Part shown: positions 1 to 8,228 of the stretch, in pieces
Layout: the number at the start of each line of letters is the position of its first letter
Numbering within the stretch: the stretch's first letter is position 1
Source: Prevotellaceae bacterium
GTDB lineage: Bacteria > Bacteroidota > Bacteroidia > Bacteroidales > Bacteroidaceae
NCBI GenBank assembly: GCA_021153165.1
Contig: JAGKTZ010000006.1
Span: 1-51,138 of the forward strand
DNA: 51,138 bases
Direction: 5' to 3'
Position numbers and translations under genes: made by a program
Notes under the pieces: generated by a model
What the model saw: only the letters and a program-made list of their open reading frames with translations
What the model was told of the DNA's origin: nothing
Databases searched by the model: none

Positions 1-45
1 CCTAAAATCTTGATCGGATTCGACTAAATATACTACCTAAAAACA

Positions 46-684
46 ATGATTACGAATCTACATATCGAAGAGTTTATCAAGCAGGCTCACCGCGTGGGCG
101 AAGCCGGTCTGACCATCTGCAGCAGCGGCAACTTGTCGTGGCGCATTGGCGACGAGGCTTTAGTGTCGGGTACTGGCTCGTGGGTGCCTACATTGCAAAA
201 GGAAAAAGTATCTCATTGCACCGTAGCAACAGGCGAGGTGCTCAACGGCGTGAAGCCCTCGATGGAGAGCGGATTCCACCTTGGTGTGCTACGCGCCCGC
301 CCCGATGTCAACGTAGTGCTTCACTTCCAGTCACCATACGCTACCGCGGTGTCGTGCATGAAGAAGAAACCGGAAAACTTCAACGTCACAGCAGAAGTGC
401 CCTGCCACGTGGGTCGCGAAATCCCTGTGATTCCCTACCTGCGCCCAGGTTCGCCCGAGTTGGCAAAGGCTGTGGTCGAAGCAATGCAAGACCACAATTC
501 TATTCTCTTGACCAATCACGGTCAGGTGGTTTGCGGAAAGGATTTTGATCAAGCCTTCGAACGTGCGATGTTCTTCGAAATGGCTTGCCGCATTATCATC
601 CAAAGCGGTGGCGAATACGACGTACTCACTCCACAAGAGATCGAGGACCTCGATATTTACGTTTTGGGCAAAAAGACTAAGTAA
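46..684 (+). CDS. fucA: L-fuculose-phosphate aldolase (class II aldolase/adducin family)
   Basis: Predicted to cleave L-fuculose 1-phosphate to dihydroxyacetone phosphate and L-lactaldehyde in the cytoplasm. The 212-residue protein has the family layout: SSGNLSWR near residues 26-33, SGTGSW at 41-46, and metal-site candidates Glu74, His93 and His158 (in TNHG). Where the classical enzyme has an HxH zinc pair, this protein has His93-Phe-Gln95, so one ligand is replaced by Gln. It is the first gene of a fucA-fucK-mutarotase-fucP run on the plus strand, matching the Bacteroides fucRIAKXP order; fucI probably lies just left of the window. The start ATG at 46 gives a full-length N-terminus. Rhamnulose-phosphate aldolase is a less likely alternative given the neighbours. 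Confidence 0.88.
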   Translation: MITNLHIEEFIKQAHRVGEAGLTICSSGNLSWRIGDEALVSGTGSWVPTLQKEKVSHCTVATGEVLNGVKPSMESGFHLGVLRARPDVNVVLHFQSPYATAVSCMKKKPENFNVTAEVPCHVGREIPVIPYLRPGSPELAKAVVEAMQDHNSILLTNHGQVVCGKDFDQAFERAMFFEMACRIIIQSGGEYDVLTPQEIEDLDIYVLGKKTK

Positions 685-746
685 TTTAACTATGTGGAGA
701 ATGGTGGAGTGAATGCACTTTGCCATTCTCGCATTATATATTAGTG

Positions 747-2165
747 ATGAGCAAAAATGTATATTTGGCTGCCGATTTTGGTGGCGGTAGCGGTCGTGTG
801 ATAGCAGGTTGGCTGGATCAGGGCCGTATTGTGATGGAAGAAGTACACCGCTTCGGCAATAGACAGGTACGCCTAGGCGATCATGTGTATTGGGATTTTC
901 CTGCACTGTTTGAAGATATGAAGGCGGGGCTTAAGAAAGCTGCTGCAAAGGGTTACAATGTCAAAAGCATCGGTATAGATACTTGGGGCGTGGACTTTGG
1001 GCTGATCGACCGCGACGGACAATTGTTGGGCAATCCCGTATGCTATCGCGACGCTCGTACTGCTGGTGTGCCCGAAGAGGTGGCAAAGATTATCAATCCC
1101 AGTGCGCACTACGCTACAACCGGTATTCAGGTGATGGAGATCAACACCTTGTCGCAACTCTACAGCATGAAGGGTAGTGCACAGTTGGATGCTGCGGCAC
1201 ATTTGCTTTTTATGCCGGATTTGTTCAGTTACTTCCTCACTGGCACGATAAACAATGAATACAGCATTGCCTCGACTTCCGAACTCTTGGACGCACGTCA
1301 GCGCGATTGGTCTTGGCAGACTATCGACGCACTCGGACTGCCTCGACACATCTTCGGACCTATCGTGATGCCTGGAACGGTGCGTGGCAAATTGCGAGCT
1401 GATATTGCAGAAGAAACTGGTCTGGGCGAGGTGGACGTCGTAGCCGTGGGCTCACACGATACGGCATCGGCAGTAGCAGCCGTTCCTGCCGAAGAAGATG
1501 GTTCGCTGGTCGCATTCCTCAGTTCTGGCACATGGTCGTTGCTCGGCGTCGAATTGGCAGAGCCCGTATTGACCGAAGCAGCACGTCTGGCAGAATTTAC
1601 CAACGAAGGCGGTGTGGAAGGCCGCATCCGCTTCTTGCAAAATATCACTGGGCTGTGGATCCTGCAACGTCTGATGAGTGAGTGGAAAGAACAGGGCGAA
1701 GAGCAAACTTTTGGCGAGCTCCTGCCTGCTGCCGAACGTGCAGAAATCACAAGCCTTATCCCCGTGGCCGACGCTGCGTTTATGAATCCTGCTTCTATGT
1801 GGCAAGCGATTTGCGACTATTGTGAAAAGACGCAACAACCCGTACCGCAAGACAAGGCAGAAATGACCCGCTGCGTACTGCAATCTTTGGCGAAGAAATA
1901 CCAAGAGGCTATCGCTGGCGCCAATCCTTTGTTGCCCGCACCAATCAGCAGATTGCACATCATTGGCGGTGGTTCGCAGAACGCGTTGCTTAACCAACTC
2001 ACGGCAGATGCTCTTGGCGTCCCCGTTTGGGCAGGCCCCGTGGAAGCAACAGCTATGGGAAATATCCTGATGCAAGCCAAAGCGGCTGGCGAAGTTAGGG
2101 ATATTGCCGATTTGCGCTCAGTCGTGAGAAATAGTGTGAAACCAAATGTTTTTGAACCTAAATAA
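747..2165 (+). CDS. fucK: L-fuculokinase / rhamnulokinase, FGGY family
   Basis: Predicted to phosphorylate L-fuculose to L-fuculose 1-phosphate using ATP. The FGGY-kinase N-terminal phosphate-binding motif DFGGGSGR is at residues 10-17, followed by IDTWGVDFG and CYRDART. The C-terminal half carries the actin-fold ATP site (GSHDTASA, SSGTWSLLG, IIGGGSQN). By sequence style it resembles RhaB more than enterobacterial FucK, but its place between fucA and the mutarotase and permease argues for a fuculokinase role, as in the Bacteroides fuc operon. The frame stays open upstream to a TTG at 720. The ATG at 747 is preferred because it starts the conserved domain (MSKNVYLAADFG). Full length is 472 residues. 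Confidence 0.85.
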   Translation: MSKNVYLAADFGGGSGRVIAGWLDQGRIVMEEVHRFGNRQVRLGDHVYWDFPALFEDMKAGLKKAAAKGYNVKSIGIDTWGVDFGLIDRDGQLLGNPVCYRDARTAGVPEEVAKIINPSAHYATTGIQVMEINTLSQLYSMKGSAQLDAAAHLLFMPDLFSYFLTGTINNEYSIASTSELLDARQRDWSWQTIDALGLPRHIFGPIVMPGTVRGKLRADIAEETGLGEVDVVAVGSHDTASAVAAVPAEEDGSLVAFLSSGTWSLLGVELAEPVLTEAARLAEFTNEGGVEGRIRFLQNITGLWILQRLMSEWKEQGEEQTFGELLPAAERAEITSLIPVADAAFMNPASMWQAICDYCEKTQQPVPQDKAEMTRCVLQSLAKKYQEAIAGANPLLPAPISRLHIIGGGSQNALLNQLTADALGVPVWAGPVEATAMGNILMQAKAAGEVRDIADLRSVVRNSVKPNVFEPK

Positions 2166-2177
2166 TAATAGAAATAG

Positions 2178-2582
2178 ATGAATCGTATGGAAAATCCTAA
2201 GAATGGTTATCCCGTCAAAGTCTATGATGGTCTGGTGAAACGCTATTGCCAGACGCTCGACCTCAAAGACAATCCTGAACTGATCGCCGAGTATCGCAAA
2301 CGCCACAGCAAGGAGCACGCATGGTCTGAGATCTTGGCGGGCATACGTGAGGTGGGCATCCTGGAAATGGAAATCTACATCCTCGGCACCCGTTTGTTCA
2401 TGATCGTAGAAACACCCCTCGACTTCGAATGGGAGACAGCGATGGCACGACTCTCAACCTTGCCCCGACAAGCCGAATGGGAAGACTATATGGCCGAGTT
2501 CCAATTGGTAAAAGCTGGTATGTCGTCGGCAGAAAAGTGGCAGTTGATGGAACGCATGTTTCACTTGTACGAACAAGAATAA
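2178..2582 (+). CDS. L-fucose/L-rhamnose mutarotase (RhaM/DUF718 family)
   Basis: A 134-residue protein of the RhaM-type mutarotase family, which interconverts the alpha and beta anomers of deoxyhexoses so that the isomerase receives the right form. Family signatures are RYCQTLDLKD near residue 23, HSKEHAWSEI near 44 and EMEIYILGTRLFMIVE near 63. It sits 12 bases after the kinase and 48 bases before the permease, the position of the small gene often called fucX in the Bacteroides fuc operon, so L-fucose is the likely substrate. A second ATG three codons in (2187) is an alternative start. Confidence is high for the family and moderate for the sugar. Confidence 0.85.
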   Translation: MNRMENPKNGYPVKVYDGLVKRYCQTLDLKDNPELIAEYRKRHSKEHAWSEILAGIREVGILEMEIYILGTRLFMIVETPLDFEWETAMARLSTLPRQAEWEDYMAEFQLVKAGMSSAEKWQLMERMFHLYEQE

Positions 2583-2630
2583 GTATTACAAATCCATTAT
2601 TAATAATTGTATCTTTAAAAAGAAGATTTC

Positions 2631-3926
2631 ATGAAAGAAAAACTGATTGAGAAAAAATATCTCGTCACCTTTATCCTGATTACTTCGCTCTTTGCGCTAT
2701 GGGGCTTTGCCAATGATATCACCAATCCTATGGTGGCGGCATTCCAGACCGTGATGGAACTCTCGGCATTCGAGGCGTCGTTTGTACAGTTTGCCTTCTA
2801 TGGCGGATATGCTACAATGGCTATACCAGCCGCCTTGTTTATCAGAAAGAAAAGCTACAAGAGCGGTATTCTCGTAGGGCTCGGTCTCTATGCAGTGGGC
2901 GCATTCCTCTTTATCCCAGCGGCAGCGATGCAGAACTTCGTCTTCTTCTGCTTGTCCCTTTATATTTTGACATTTGGCTTGGCTTTCCTCGAAACGACAG
3001 CCAATCCCTTTATCCTTTCCCTGGGTAGTAAGAGCACGTCGACTCGCCGTCTGAATCTGGCACAAGCTTTCAATCCCATGGGATCGCTTTCGGGTATGGC
3101 GGTAGCTTCACTTTTTGTGTTGCCAGCCTTATGGTCGGACCGCCGAAATGCTGCTGGCGAGACATTCTTCCATACCTTGAGCGAAACAGAAAAGGCAGGC
3201 ATTCGTCTGCACGATTTGGCCGTGATACGCAATCCTTATGTTATCCTCGGTATCGTCGTCTTGGTGATGTTTATCATCATTGCGTTGAAAAAGATGCCCG
3301 TCACCTCGGCAGCAGACAAGCAGGGCTCAGCAGGCGATACTCTCAAGCGCTTATGGAACAATACCGTGTATCGCGAAGGCGTAGTGGCGCAAATGTTCTA
3401 CGTAGCGGCGCAGATTATGGTGTGGACCTTCATCATCCAATATGCCGACAATTTGGGCATATCTAAGGCAACGGCGCAAAACTACAACATCTTCGCCATG
3501 TCAATGTTCTTGTGCAGCCGATTCATCAGTACCTTCTTGATGCGCTACGTTAATTCGCGTGCACTTCTCGCTGTCTTTGGCACAGGCGCAATGCTATGTA
3601 CTCTCGGTGCTATTAGTTTCGTGGGAATGACAGGGCTCTACTGCCTCGTAGGTATTTCAGCGTTCATGTCACTGATGTTCCCCACAATCTATGGTATTGC
3701 TTTGGAAAATGTAGACGCTCAGGATACTTCACTCGGCGCCGCTTTCCTCGTAATGGCCATTGTTGGTGGAGCCGTGATGCCTCCTCTGCAAGGTCTGATT
3801 ATTGACAAAGGCGTCATCGCAGGTCACCCCGCAGTCAATGTATCATTTGTCCTGCCGCTGATATGCTTCCTGATAGTTACTATCTATGGTTTGCGTAGTT
3901 ATAAGAAGCAAGGCAGGATAGTGTAA
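2631..3926 (+). CDS. fucP: L-fucose:H+ symporter, major facilitator superfamily
   Basis: Inner-membrane permease of 431 residues with about twelve hydrophobic segments. It is of the FucP type: the first segment reads LFALWGFANDITNPMV, containing the family-typical Asn-Asp pair, and later segments carry FGLAFLETTANPFIL and LMFPTIYGIALENV. It imports L-fucose in symport with protons. It is the last gene of the fucose run and is followed directly by a hairpin and T-tract at 3970-4003. FucP-like proteins also include glucose and galactose transporters; the fucose assignment rests on the neighbours. Confidence 0.88.
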   Translation: MKEKLIEKKYLVTFILITSLFALWGFANDITNPMVAAFQTVMELSAFEASFVQFAFYGGYATMAIPAALFIRKKSYKSGILVGLGLYAVGAFLFIPAAAMQNFVFFCLSLYILTFGLAFLETTANPFILSLGSKSTSTRRLNLAQAFNPMGSLSGMAVASLFVLPALWSDRRNAAGETFFHTLSETEKAGIRLHDLAVIRNPYVILGIVVLVMFIIIALKKMPVTSAADKQGSAGDTLKRLWNNTVYREGVVAQMFYVAAQIMVWTFIIQYADNLGISKATAQNYNIFAMSMFLCSRFISTFLMRYVNSRALLAVFGTGAMLCTLGAISFVGMTGLYCLVGISAFMSLMFPTIYGIALENVDAQDTSLGAAFLVMAIVGGAVMPPLQGLIIDKGVIAGHPAVNVSFVLPLICFLIVTIYGLRSYKKQGRIV

Positions 3927-3960
3927 GTATTCTTCAGAAAATAGCACAATTATAGGTGCG

Positions 3961-4062
3961 AAAAAAAAACAAGACTTTTTTCAAAAAAGGTCTTGGTTTT
4001 TTTAAAAAAGATTAGACTTTTTTTCACGAGACGTCGCAAAATTTTTCAGAAATATTTTGCAC
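3961..4062. repeat. Dispersed intergenic repeat, copy A
   Basis: Between the convergent genes fucP and the DUF1295 gene. It contains GATTAGACTTTTTTT (4010-4024) followed by ACGAGACGTCGC (4026-4037). The latter is the exact reverse complement of the 12-base core found in copies B and E. The whole stretch is rich in runs of A or T alternating with GGTCTTGG or TTAGAC words. Confidence 0.6.
3970..4003 (+). terminator. Intrinsic terminator after fucP
   Basis: The left arm CAAGACTTTTTT (3970-3981) pairs with AAAAAAGGTCTTG (3983-3995), with one bulged G. A seven-T tract follows at 3997-4003. The stem is built from the same A-run plus GGTCTTG words that recur in the dispersed repeat family. Confidence 0.65.
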
Positions 4063-4154
4063 GTTCTTTTAGTCTTATTTCTCTTTCTTCAAAATGAAAA
4101 TTTGAAGGTTTTCTGTTCGACTTATCATTTGCCAAACGAGGCAAAGCGTGTCCC

Positions 4155-4958
4155 TTATCCTTTCAGCCAAGTATGCTTCTTTACACTATAAATTGGGAGG
4201 AAAGGAATGATGATAGGCGTACGCTTGATGTAGGCTTGAAACTCAGGGTCGCTGCCGTATGTCTCGTCTTGACGTAGTTCGATACGACGTGCACCGCTAA
4301 ACATCACGTAGACGATGCCGATATAACCTAACGAGGCGATGACCCATTGACCTGTCGTGCAGCAAGCACCCACGCAAATGATGAAACTGCCAGTCCACAT
4401 CAACACTTCGCCGAAGTAGTTGGGGCAGCGTACGAAGCGATAGAGACCGTGGCTGACGAAGCGTGAAGCATTTACCTTCTTTGCTGCGCTCTTCTGTTGG
4501 TCCGCCACTGCTTCGATGACTACGCCGAGCGCAGCGACTACGGCACCTACCCAAGCCCAAACGGGATTGACGGTAGCACCTTCTGCCAAATTGGCGAGAT
4601 AGAACGTCACAGGACTAATTTGTCCGATATAGAGCAAAGCACAAGACACCCAAATCATCACCATCACGAAGAAAGGTTTGCGAGTCGTCAACTCGGGTTG
4701 ATAAAGTATCTTCTTGTACGAAGCAGAACGGCGCTCGCGTATCAAGAGGTAGAGCGCTAAGCGAATACCATAGATGAAGAGTACACCGAGCAAGAGAGCG
4801 GTGGGTAAGGTCAAGTGCTCGTAAAACATTACAGCCGTACCTACAGACAGGGCTGAGATAGCAAAGCCATAACCAATACTGAAGAAATAAATGAAATAAA
4901 TCCATCCCACAGCTGATACTGCAAATGAGATGCCTAAAAGGATTAATAAGTAACTCAT
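4155..4958 (-). CDS. DUF1295 / isoprenylcysteine-methyltransferase-like membrane protein
   Basis: Integral membrane protein of 267 residues with about six or seven hydrophobic segments. The C-terminal part has the steroid-5-alpha-reductase-like signature of DUF1295: SHGLYRFVRCPNYFGEVLMW around residues 170-190, then RRIELRQDETYG. Members are reductase- or methyltransferase-like enzymes acting on lipids, but the bacterial substrate is generally unknown and none is claimed here. It starts 56 bases after the end of porZ on the same strand, so it may be the last gene of a porZ transcript. Confidence 0.75.
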   Translation of the reverse strand: MSYLLILLGISFAVSAVGWIYFIYFFSIGYGFAISALSVGTAVMFYEHLTLPTALLLGVLFIYGIRLALYLLIRERRSASYKKILYQPELTTRKPFFVMVMIWVSCALLYIGQISPVTFYLANLAEGATVNPVWAWVGAVVAALGVVIEAVADQQKSAAKKVNASRFVSHGLYRFVRCPNYFGEVLMWTGSFIICVGACCTTGQWVIASLGYIGIVYVMFSGARRIELRQDETYGSDPEFQAYIKRTPIIIPFLPIYSVKKHTWLKG

Positions 4959-5014
4959 AGTTGATATATTTAAATTAGTGTGTGTAATTTTCTTTTCTTA
5001 CTAATCGTGTGCTA

Positions 5015-7369
5015 TTAAATCACTACAAACTTTGCTGCAACGCCTTTCTTGCCATCCTCTGTCGCTACCATAATATAATATACACCTACTCCCACACGAC
5101 CGCCGTCTGTCGCACGACAATCCCAGGTAAATGTACCACCTGAAGAAGTACCGCCATACAGTGTGCGTCCACTGGTGTTGACAATCTTGACATCTGCATT
5201 TTCGGGCAGGCCTGTGATAGTGATGTCGCCATGATAGTCGGGACGAACTGGGTTAGGATAAACTTTTATATTGTCTTTGTCCAGAGACTCGGCAGGTAGC
5301 GAAGTTTTACTTTGATAAGAGCAAAGTCCCGCTTCAGTACCAATCATCACTTCACCAGTAGAGAGATTGGGCGAAATAGTGTGTATCTGATCGGACAGGA
5401 GTGGGGAGTTTTCTGCGGTGAAGTGATGCAATATCTCGCTGCCGTCGGGTGTTGTGACATAGACGCCGCTACCGACAGTGCCCAACCACTTTTGTCCAGC
5501 GCCATCCACGGCTACTGCCGAAACTTGAGCTTCGCCCAGCAAATAGTCGGCATAGTTTGTACCATCATTACGGGGGATTTTGGGCTGCGTCACGGTAAAG
5601 CTAGACTTTGCCCAATCGTCGGGAGTATCTATTACGAATACGCCATTCAATGTCGCCACCCAAATGCTACCATCCTTATCCTCCGCCATATCATATACGC
5701 CCTGCAAGCTATAGGTCGTACCATCTTGATTGGTAAACGAAGAGCGATAATGCGCCACATCATCCGTGGTGTTGTCAATCGTACCATTGCAGTCCAGACA
5801 AAGTAGTCCGCCATCATGATTGCCGACTGTGCGACGAGAACCCATCCACAATCGCCCCTTGCTGTCAATGATCGTTCTCATACAAGTGGGGGCCTGTTTC
5901 ACGCTCTCGATATAAAAACTCTTCCACGTGCCATCTTTTTTCAACACACGAATGAGCGAATCCACCTGGTTGTTGATCATCCACAAATTACCCTCAGCGT
6001 CGAAACTCAAACCGTCGATGCGCGTATACATCTTTTGGATGTCGAGTGCTTCTTTAGGCACGGCAGATTGCAGAGGTGAATTGTCAACGGTATATTGTTT
6101 GACAAATTTGAAATCTTTGAACTCGTACAATCCCGTACCCGCTGCCGAGATGAAATGGTGCGTAGGATCGAGCGGATCTTGTGCGATGGTGGAGAGGTCG
6201 CGATAGACGGTTTTTGTGATATCTGAAATGCCAGTATTTTGGAAGAACGTCCACTCGCCATTTTCATAAATCATCGCAGTGGGATCATAGTGTATCACGT
6301 CATAAGGGTCAAGGCGTCCACCCGCAATGAGTAGTCTGTCGCCAACATACTTTGTGAAAAAGCAAAGGTCGCGTTGGGGACCAAATTTTGGCAGTGTGAG
6401 GTTTGTGGCTTGGTAAGCATAGTCTACAATTTCGTATTGCATACAGCCTTCTTCGCCAGATGTCACCCAACATTTGTTTTCTCCTACAGGAAAGATGTCT
6501 TTCCATGTATTAGGATTATTGATTGCACGATGCAGTACCTTTGGTGCACTGGCCAAAACCTCACATATAAAATTGCCGCTACCACTGATCACACGATTAT
6601 TAGTAGCACGCAGTGTGGTGTAGGCGCCCTCTGCAATGCGATAGAACTTTTGGTCTGCGGGATCCATTACGGCGAAACACATGTTCCCCAGATTCTCGTC
6701 CTCGGACATGTAGATATTTGCATAAAGATAGTTGCCCATCATGGCAAATTGGTTGACATTCATCGTCTGATGCAACTTCCACGAATTACGATCGTAGGGG
6801 TTGTCGGAAGTTTTGCACACATACAGCGCTTTTGCCGTACTTACCCACCAACTATCCTGCCATTCGGCCGCAGAGGTTACGACTTCGCCAAAAGTATAAA
6901 AACCTGCGACATTATGATACCTCAGACTAATGACGCCGATGCCTGAATTATTAGATACGATGATATGATCTTTTCCCACAAACAAACTGTTGATACTTCC
7001 TTTGGCTTGCTCTGTACCCTTCAAGCCTGGGATGCCTACAATTCTGTCGCCGTCGTCGTAGACCAAATCAATATGATAATCTTCGTAGAGTACGACCAGA
7101 CAATCGTGGGTGTCGGAATAAGCAATATCATAAATACCTTTGCAGCCCAAACCGTTCAGGCTGGAAAACAGGCGCACTTCCTCTGTCTCGGTATCGTAGG
7201 ATATAAGATTGCCACTAAGGACACCATAGACGAGGCCGTTGTGGGCTACGCAGCGTGTGGCATTTTGATAGGAAAGATAGAGATTCCAATTGCTGTCTTC
7301 CGCCGAAGTCTGCGAAAAGAGCGTCATTGAAAAAGCAAGAGCAATTAGAAAAGAAAAAAATCTGTTCAT
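5015..7369 (-). CDS. porZ: Type IX secretion system protein PorZ (beta-propeller with sorting domain)
   Basis: A 784-residue secreted protein with a signal peptide (about 1-23) and a long region of propeller repeats, including two-component-regulator-type blades such as GNLWMINN, GRLWMGSRR, GSIWVATLNGVFV and QKWLGTVGSGVYV. It ends in a type A sorting domain from about residue 700 (KVYPNPVRP ... YYIMV ... KFVVI). The N-terminal opening (WNLYLSYQNATRCVA ... VYGVLSGNLISYD), the two-propeller plus sorting-domain layout and the length all match PorZ, the attachment-complex subunit that delivers anionic LPS to the PorU sortase. It is the clearest sign that this organism runs a type IX secretion system. 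It lies between rdgB and a DUF1295 gene on the minus strand. Confidence 0.82.
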   Translation of the reverse strand: MNRFFSFLIALAFSMTLFSQTSAEDSNWNLYLSYQNATRCVAHNGLVYGVLSGNLISYDTETEEVRLFSSLNGLGCKGIYDIAYSDTHDCLVVLYEDYHIDLVYDDGDRIVGIPGLKGTEQAKGSINSLFVGKDHIIVSNNSGIGVISLRYHNVAGFYTFGEVVTSAAEWQDSWWVSTAKALYVCKTSDNPYDRNSWKLHQTMNVNQFAMMGNYLYANIYMSEDENLGNMCFAVMDPADQKFYRIAEGAYTTLRATNNRVISGSGNFICEVLASAPKVLHRAINNPNTWKDIFPVGENKCWVTSGEEGCMQYEIVDYAYQATNLTLPKFGPQRDLCFFTKYVGDRLLIAGGRLDPYDVIHYDPTAMIYENGEWTFFQNTGISDITKTVYRDLSTIAQDPLDPTHHFISAAGTGLYEFKDFKFVKQYTVDNSPLQSAVPKEALDIQKMYTRIDGLSFDAEGNLWMINNQVDSLIRVLKKDGTWKSFYIESVKQAPTCMRTIIDSKGRLWMGSRRTVGNHDGGLLCLDCNGTIDNTTDDVAHYRSSFTNQDGTTYSLQGVYDMAEDKDGSIWVATLNGVFVIDTPDDWAKSSFTVTQPKIPRNDGTNYADYLLGEAQVSAVAVDGAGQKWLGTVGSGVYVTTPDGSEILHHFTAENSPLLSDQIHTISPNLSTGEVMIGTEAGLCSYQSKTSLPAESLDKDNIKVYPNPVRPDYHGDITITGLPENADVKIVNTSGRTLYGGTSSGGTFTWDCRATDGGRVGVGVYYIMVATEDGKKGVAAKFVVI

Positions 7370-7472
7370 ATAGATAGTAGTGTAGTAAAGGGAGAATATG
7401 ATGGCCTAATTATAAATGGTATGGCATCAGTCCTTGTTGAAATCCTACCTGATGCAGGACAAAATATGTTTA

Positions 7473-8078
7473 TCACTTTTCTTCTGCCGCCAGGTATTCG
7501 CAAAGTTTTGCGACGGCGCGTGCGCGGTGGCTGATTTGGTTTTTTACCTCCACGCCGAGTTCTGCGAAAGTCTTGCCAGTATTTTCTGGGATGAATACGG
7601 GATCGTAGCCGAAACCTTTGTCTCCTCGTTTTTCGGTAGAGATTTCTCCTTCCACCACGCCTTCAAACAAATATTTCTCGCCGCCGCGAATATAAGCAAT
7701 GGCAGTACGGAAGCGCGCCCTGCGGTTTTCTTTGCCGTCGAGTTCTTGCAGCAACTTTTCTGTATTGGCTTCGGGGTCGTAGCGGTCGGGGAAAGCGTAG
7801 CGCGCCGTATGTACTCCAGGGCGTCCGCCGAGTGCGTCAACTTCCAACCCAGTGTCGTCGGCGAAGCAGTCCAGACCATAATTATTGTAAACGTATTTTG
7901 CCTTTTGCAAAGCGTTTCCTTCCAATGTGTCGGCGGTTTCTGGAATATCTGCAAAGCATTCAATATCGTTCAAACTGAGGATTTCAAATTTGTCGCCGAT
8001 GATAGCACAAATTTCAGAGAGTTTATGCGCGTTGTTAGTAGCAAATACCAACTTTCGCTTAGTTGTTTTTTCGTTCAT
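7473..8078 (-). CDS. rdgB: XTP/dITP diphosphatase (non-canonical purine NTP pyrophosphatase)
   Basis: A 201-residue Ham1/RdgB-family enzyme that hydrolyses dITP, XTP and ITP to monophosphates, keeping deaminated purines out of DNA and RNA. It has the expected motifs in order: VFATNNAHKLSEI near residues 10-22, FADDTGLEVDALGGRPGVHTARYA near 72-95, FEGVVEGEI near 138 and GFGYDPVFIPE near 154. Length is normal for the family. The start is the ATG at 8078. The gene precedes porZ by about 100 bases on the same strand. Confidence 0.93.
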   Translation of the reverse strand: MNEKTTKRKLVFATNNAHKLSEICAIIGDKFEILSLNDIECFADIPETADTLEGNALQKAKYVYNNYGLDCFADDTGLEVDALGGRPGVHTARYAFPDRYDPEANTEKLLQELDGKENRRARFRTAIAYIRGGEKYLFEGVVEGEISTEKRGDKGFGYDPVFIPENTGKTFAELGVEVKNQISHRARAVAKLCEYLAAEEK

Positions 8079-8126
8079 TTCGGTTGTTTTAAATTAGCAG
8101 GCGATACCTGTTTCGCCTACGACGGG

Positions 8127-8134
8127 CAAAGATA
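8127..8134 (-). promoter_or_regulatory. Possible -7 box upstream of rdgB
   Basis: Read on the minus strand this is TATCTTTG, a perfect TAnnTTTG Bacteroidetes -7 element about 50 bases upstream of the rdgB start. No clear TTTG -33 element is seen at the right distance. A small perfect inverted repeat (AGGCGA/TCGCCT) lies between it and the gene. Confidence 0.4.
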
Positions 8135-8228
8135 AAAAGAAAAAAGATAACGTCACACTCCTCTATCAAAAATCAGTCAGGATTTGTCGAAAAGTTTACA
8201 ACACTTTATTCATTCTTCGCACCATTAA

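Noticed and set aside
7416..7470. GCATCAG/CTGATGC and GTCCT/AGGAC alternative pairings between rdgB and porZ
   Set aside because: The stems are short and no T tract follows, so neither a terminator nor a riboswitch can be supported.
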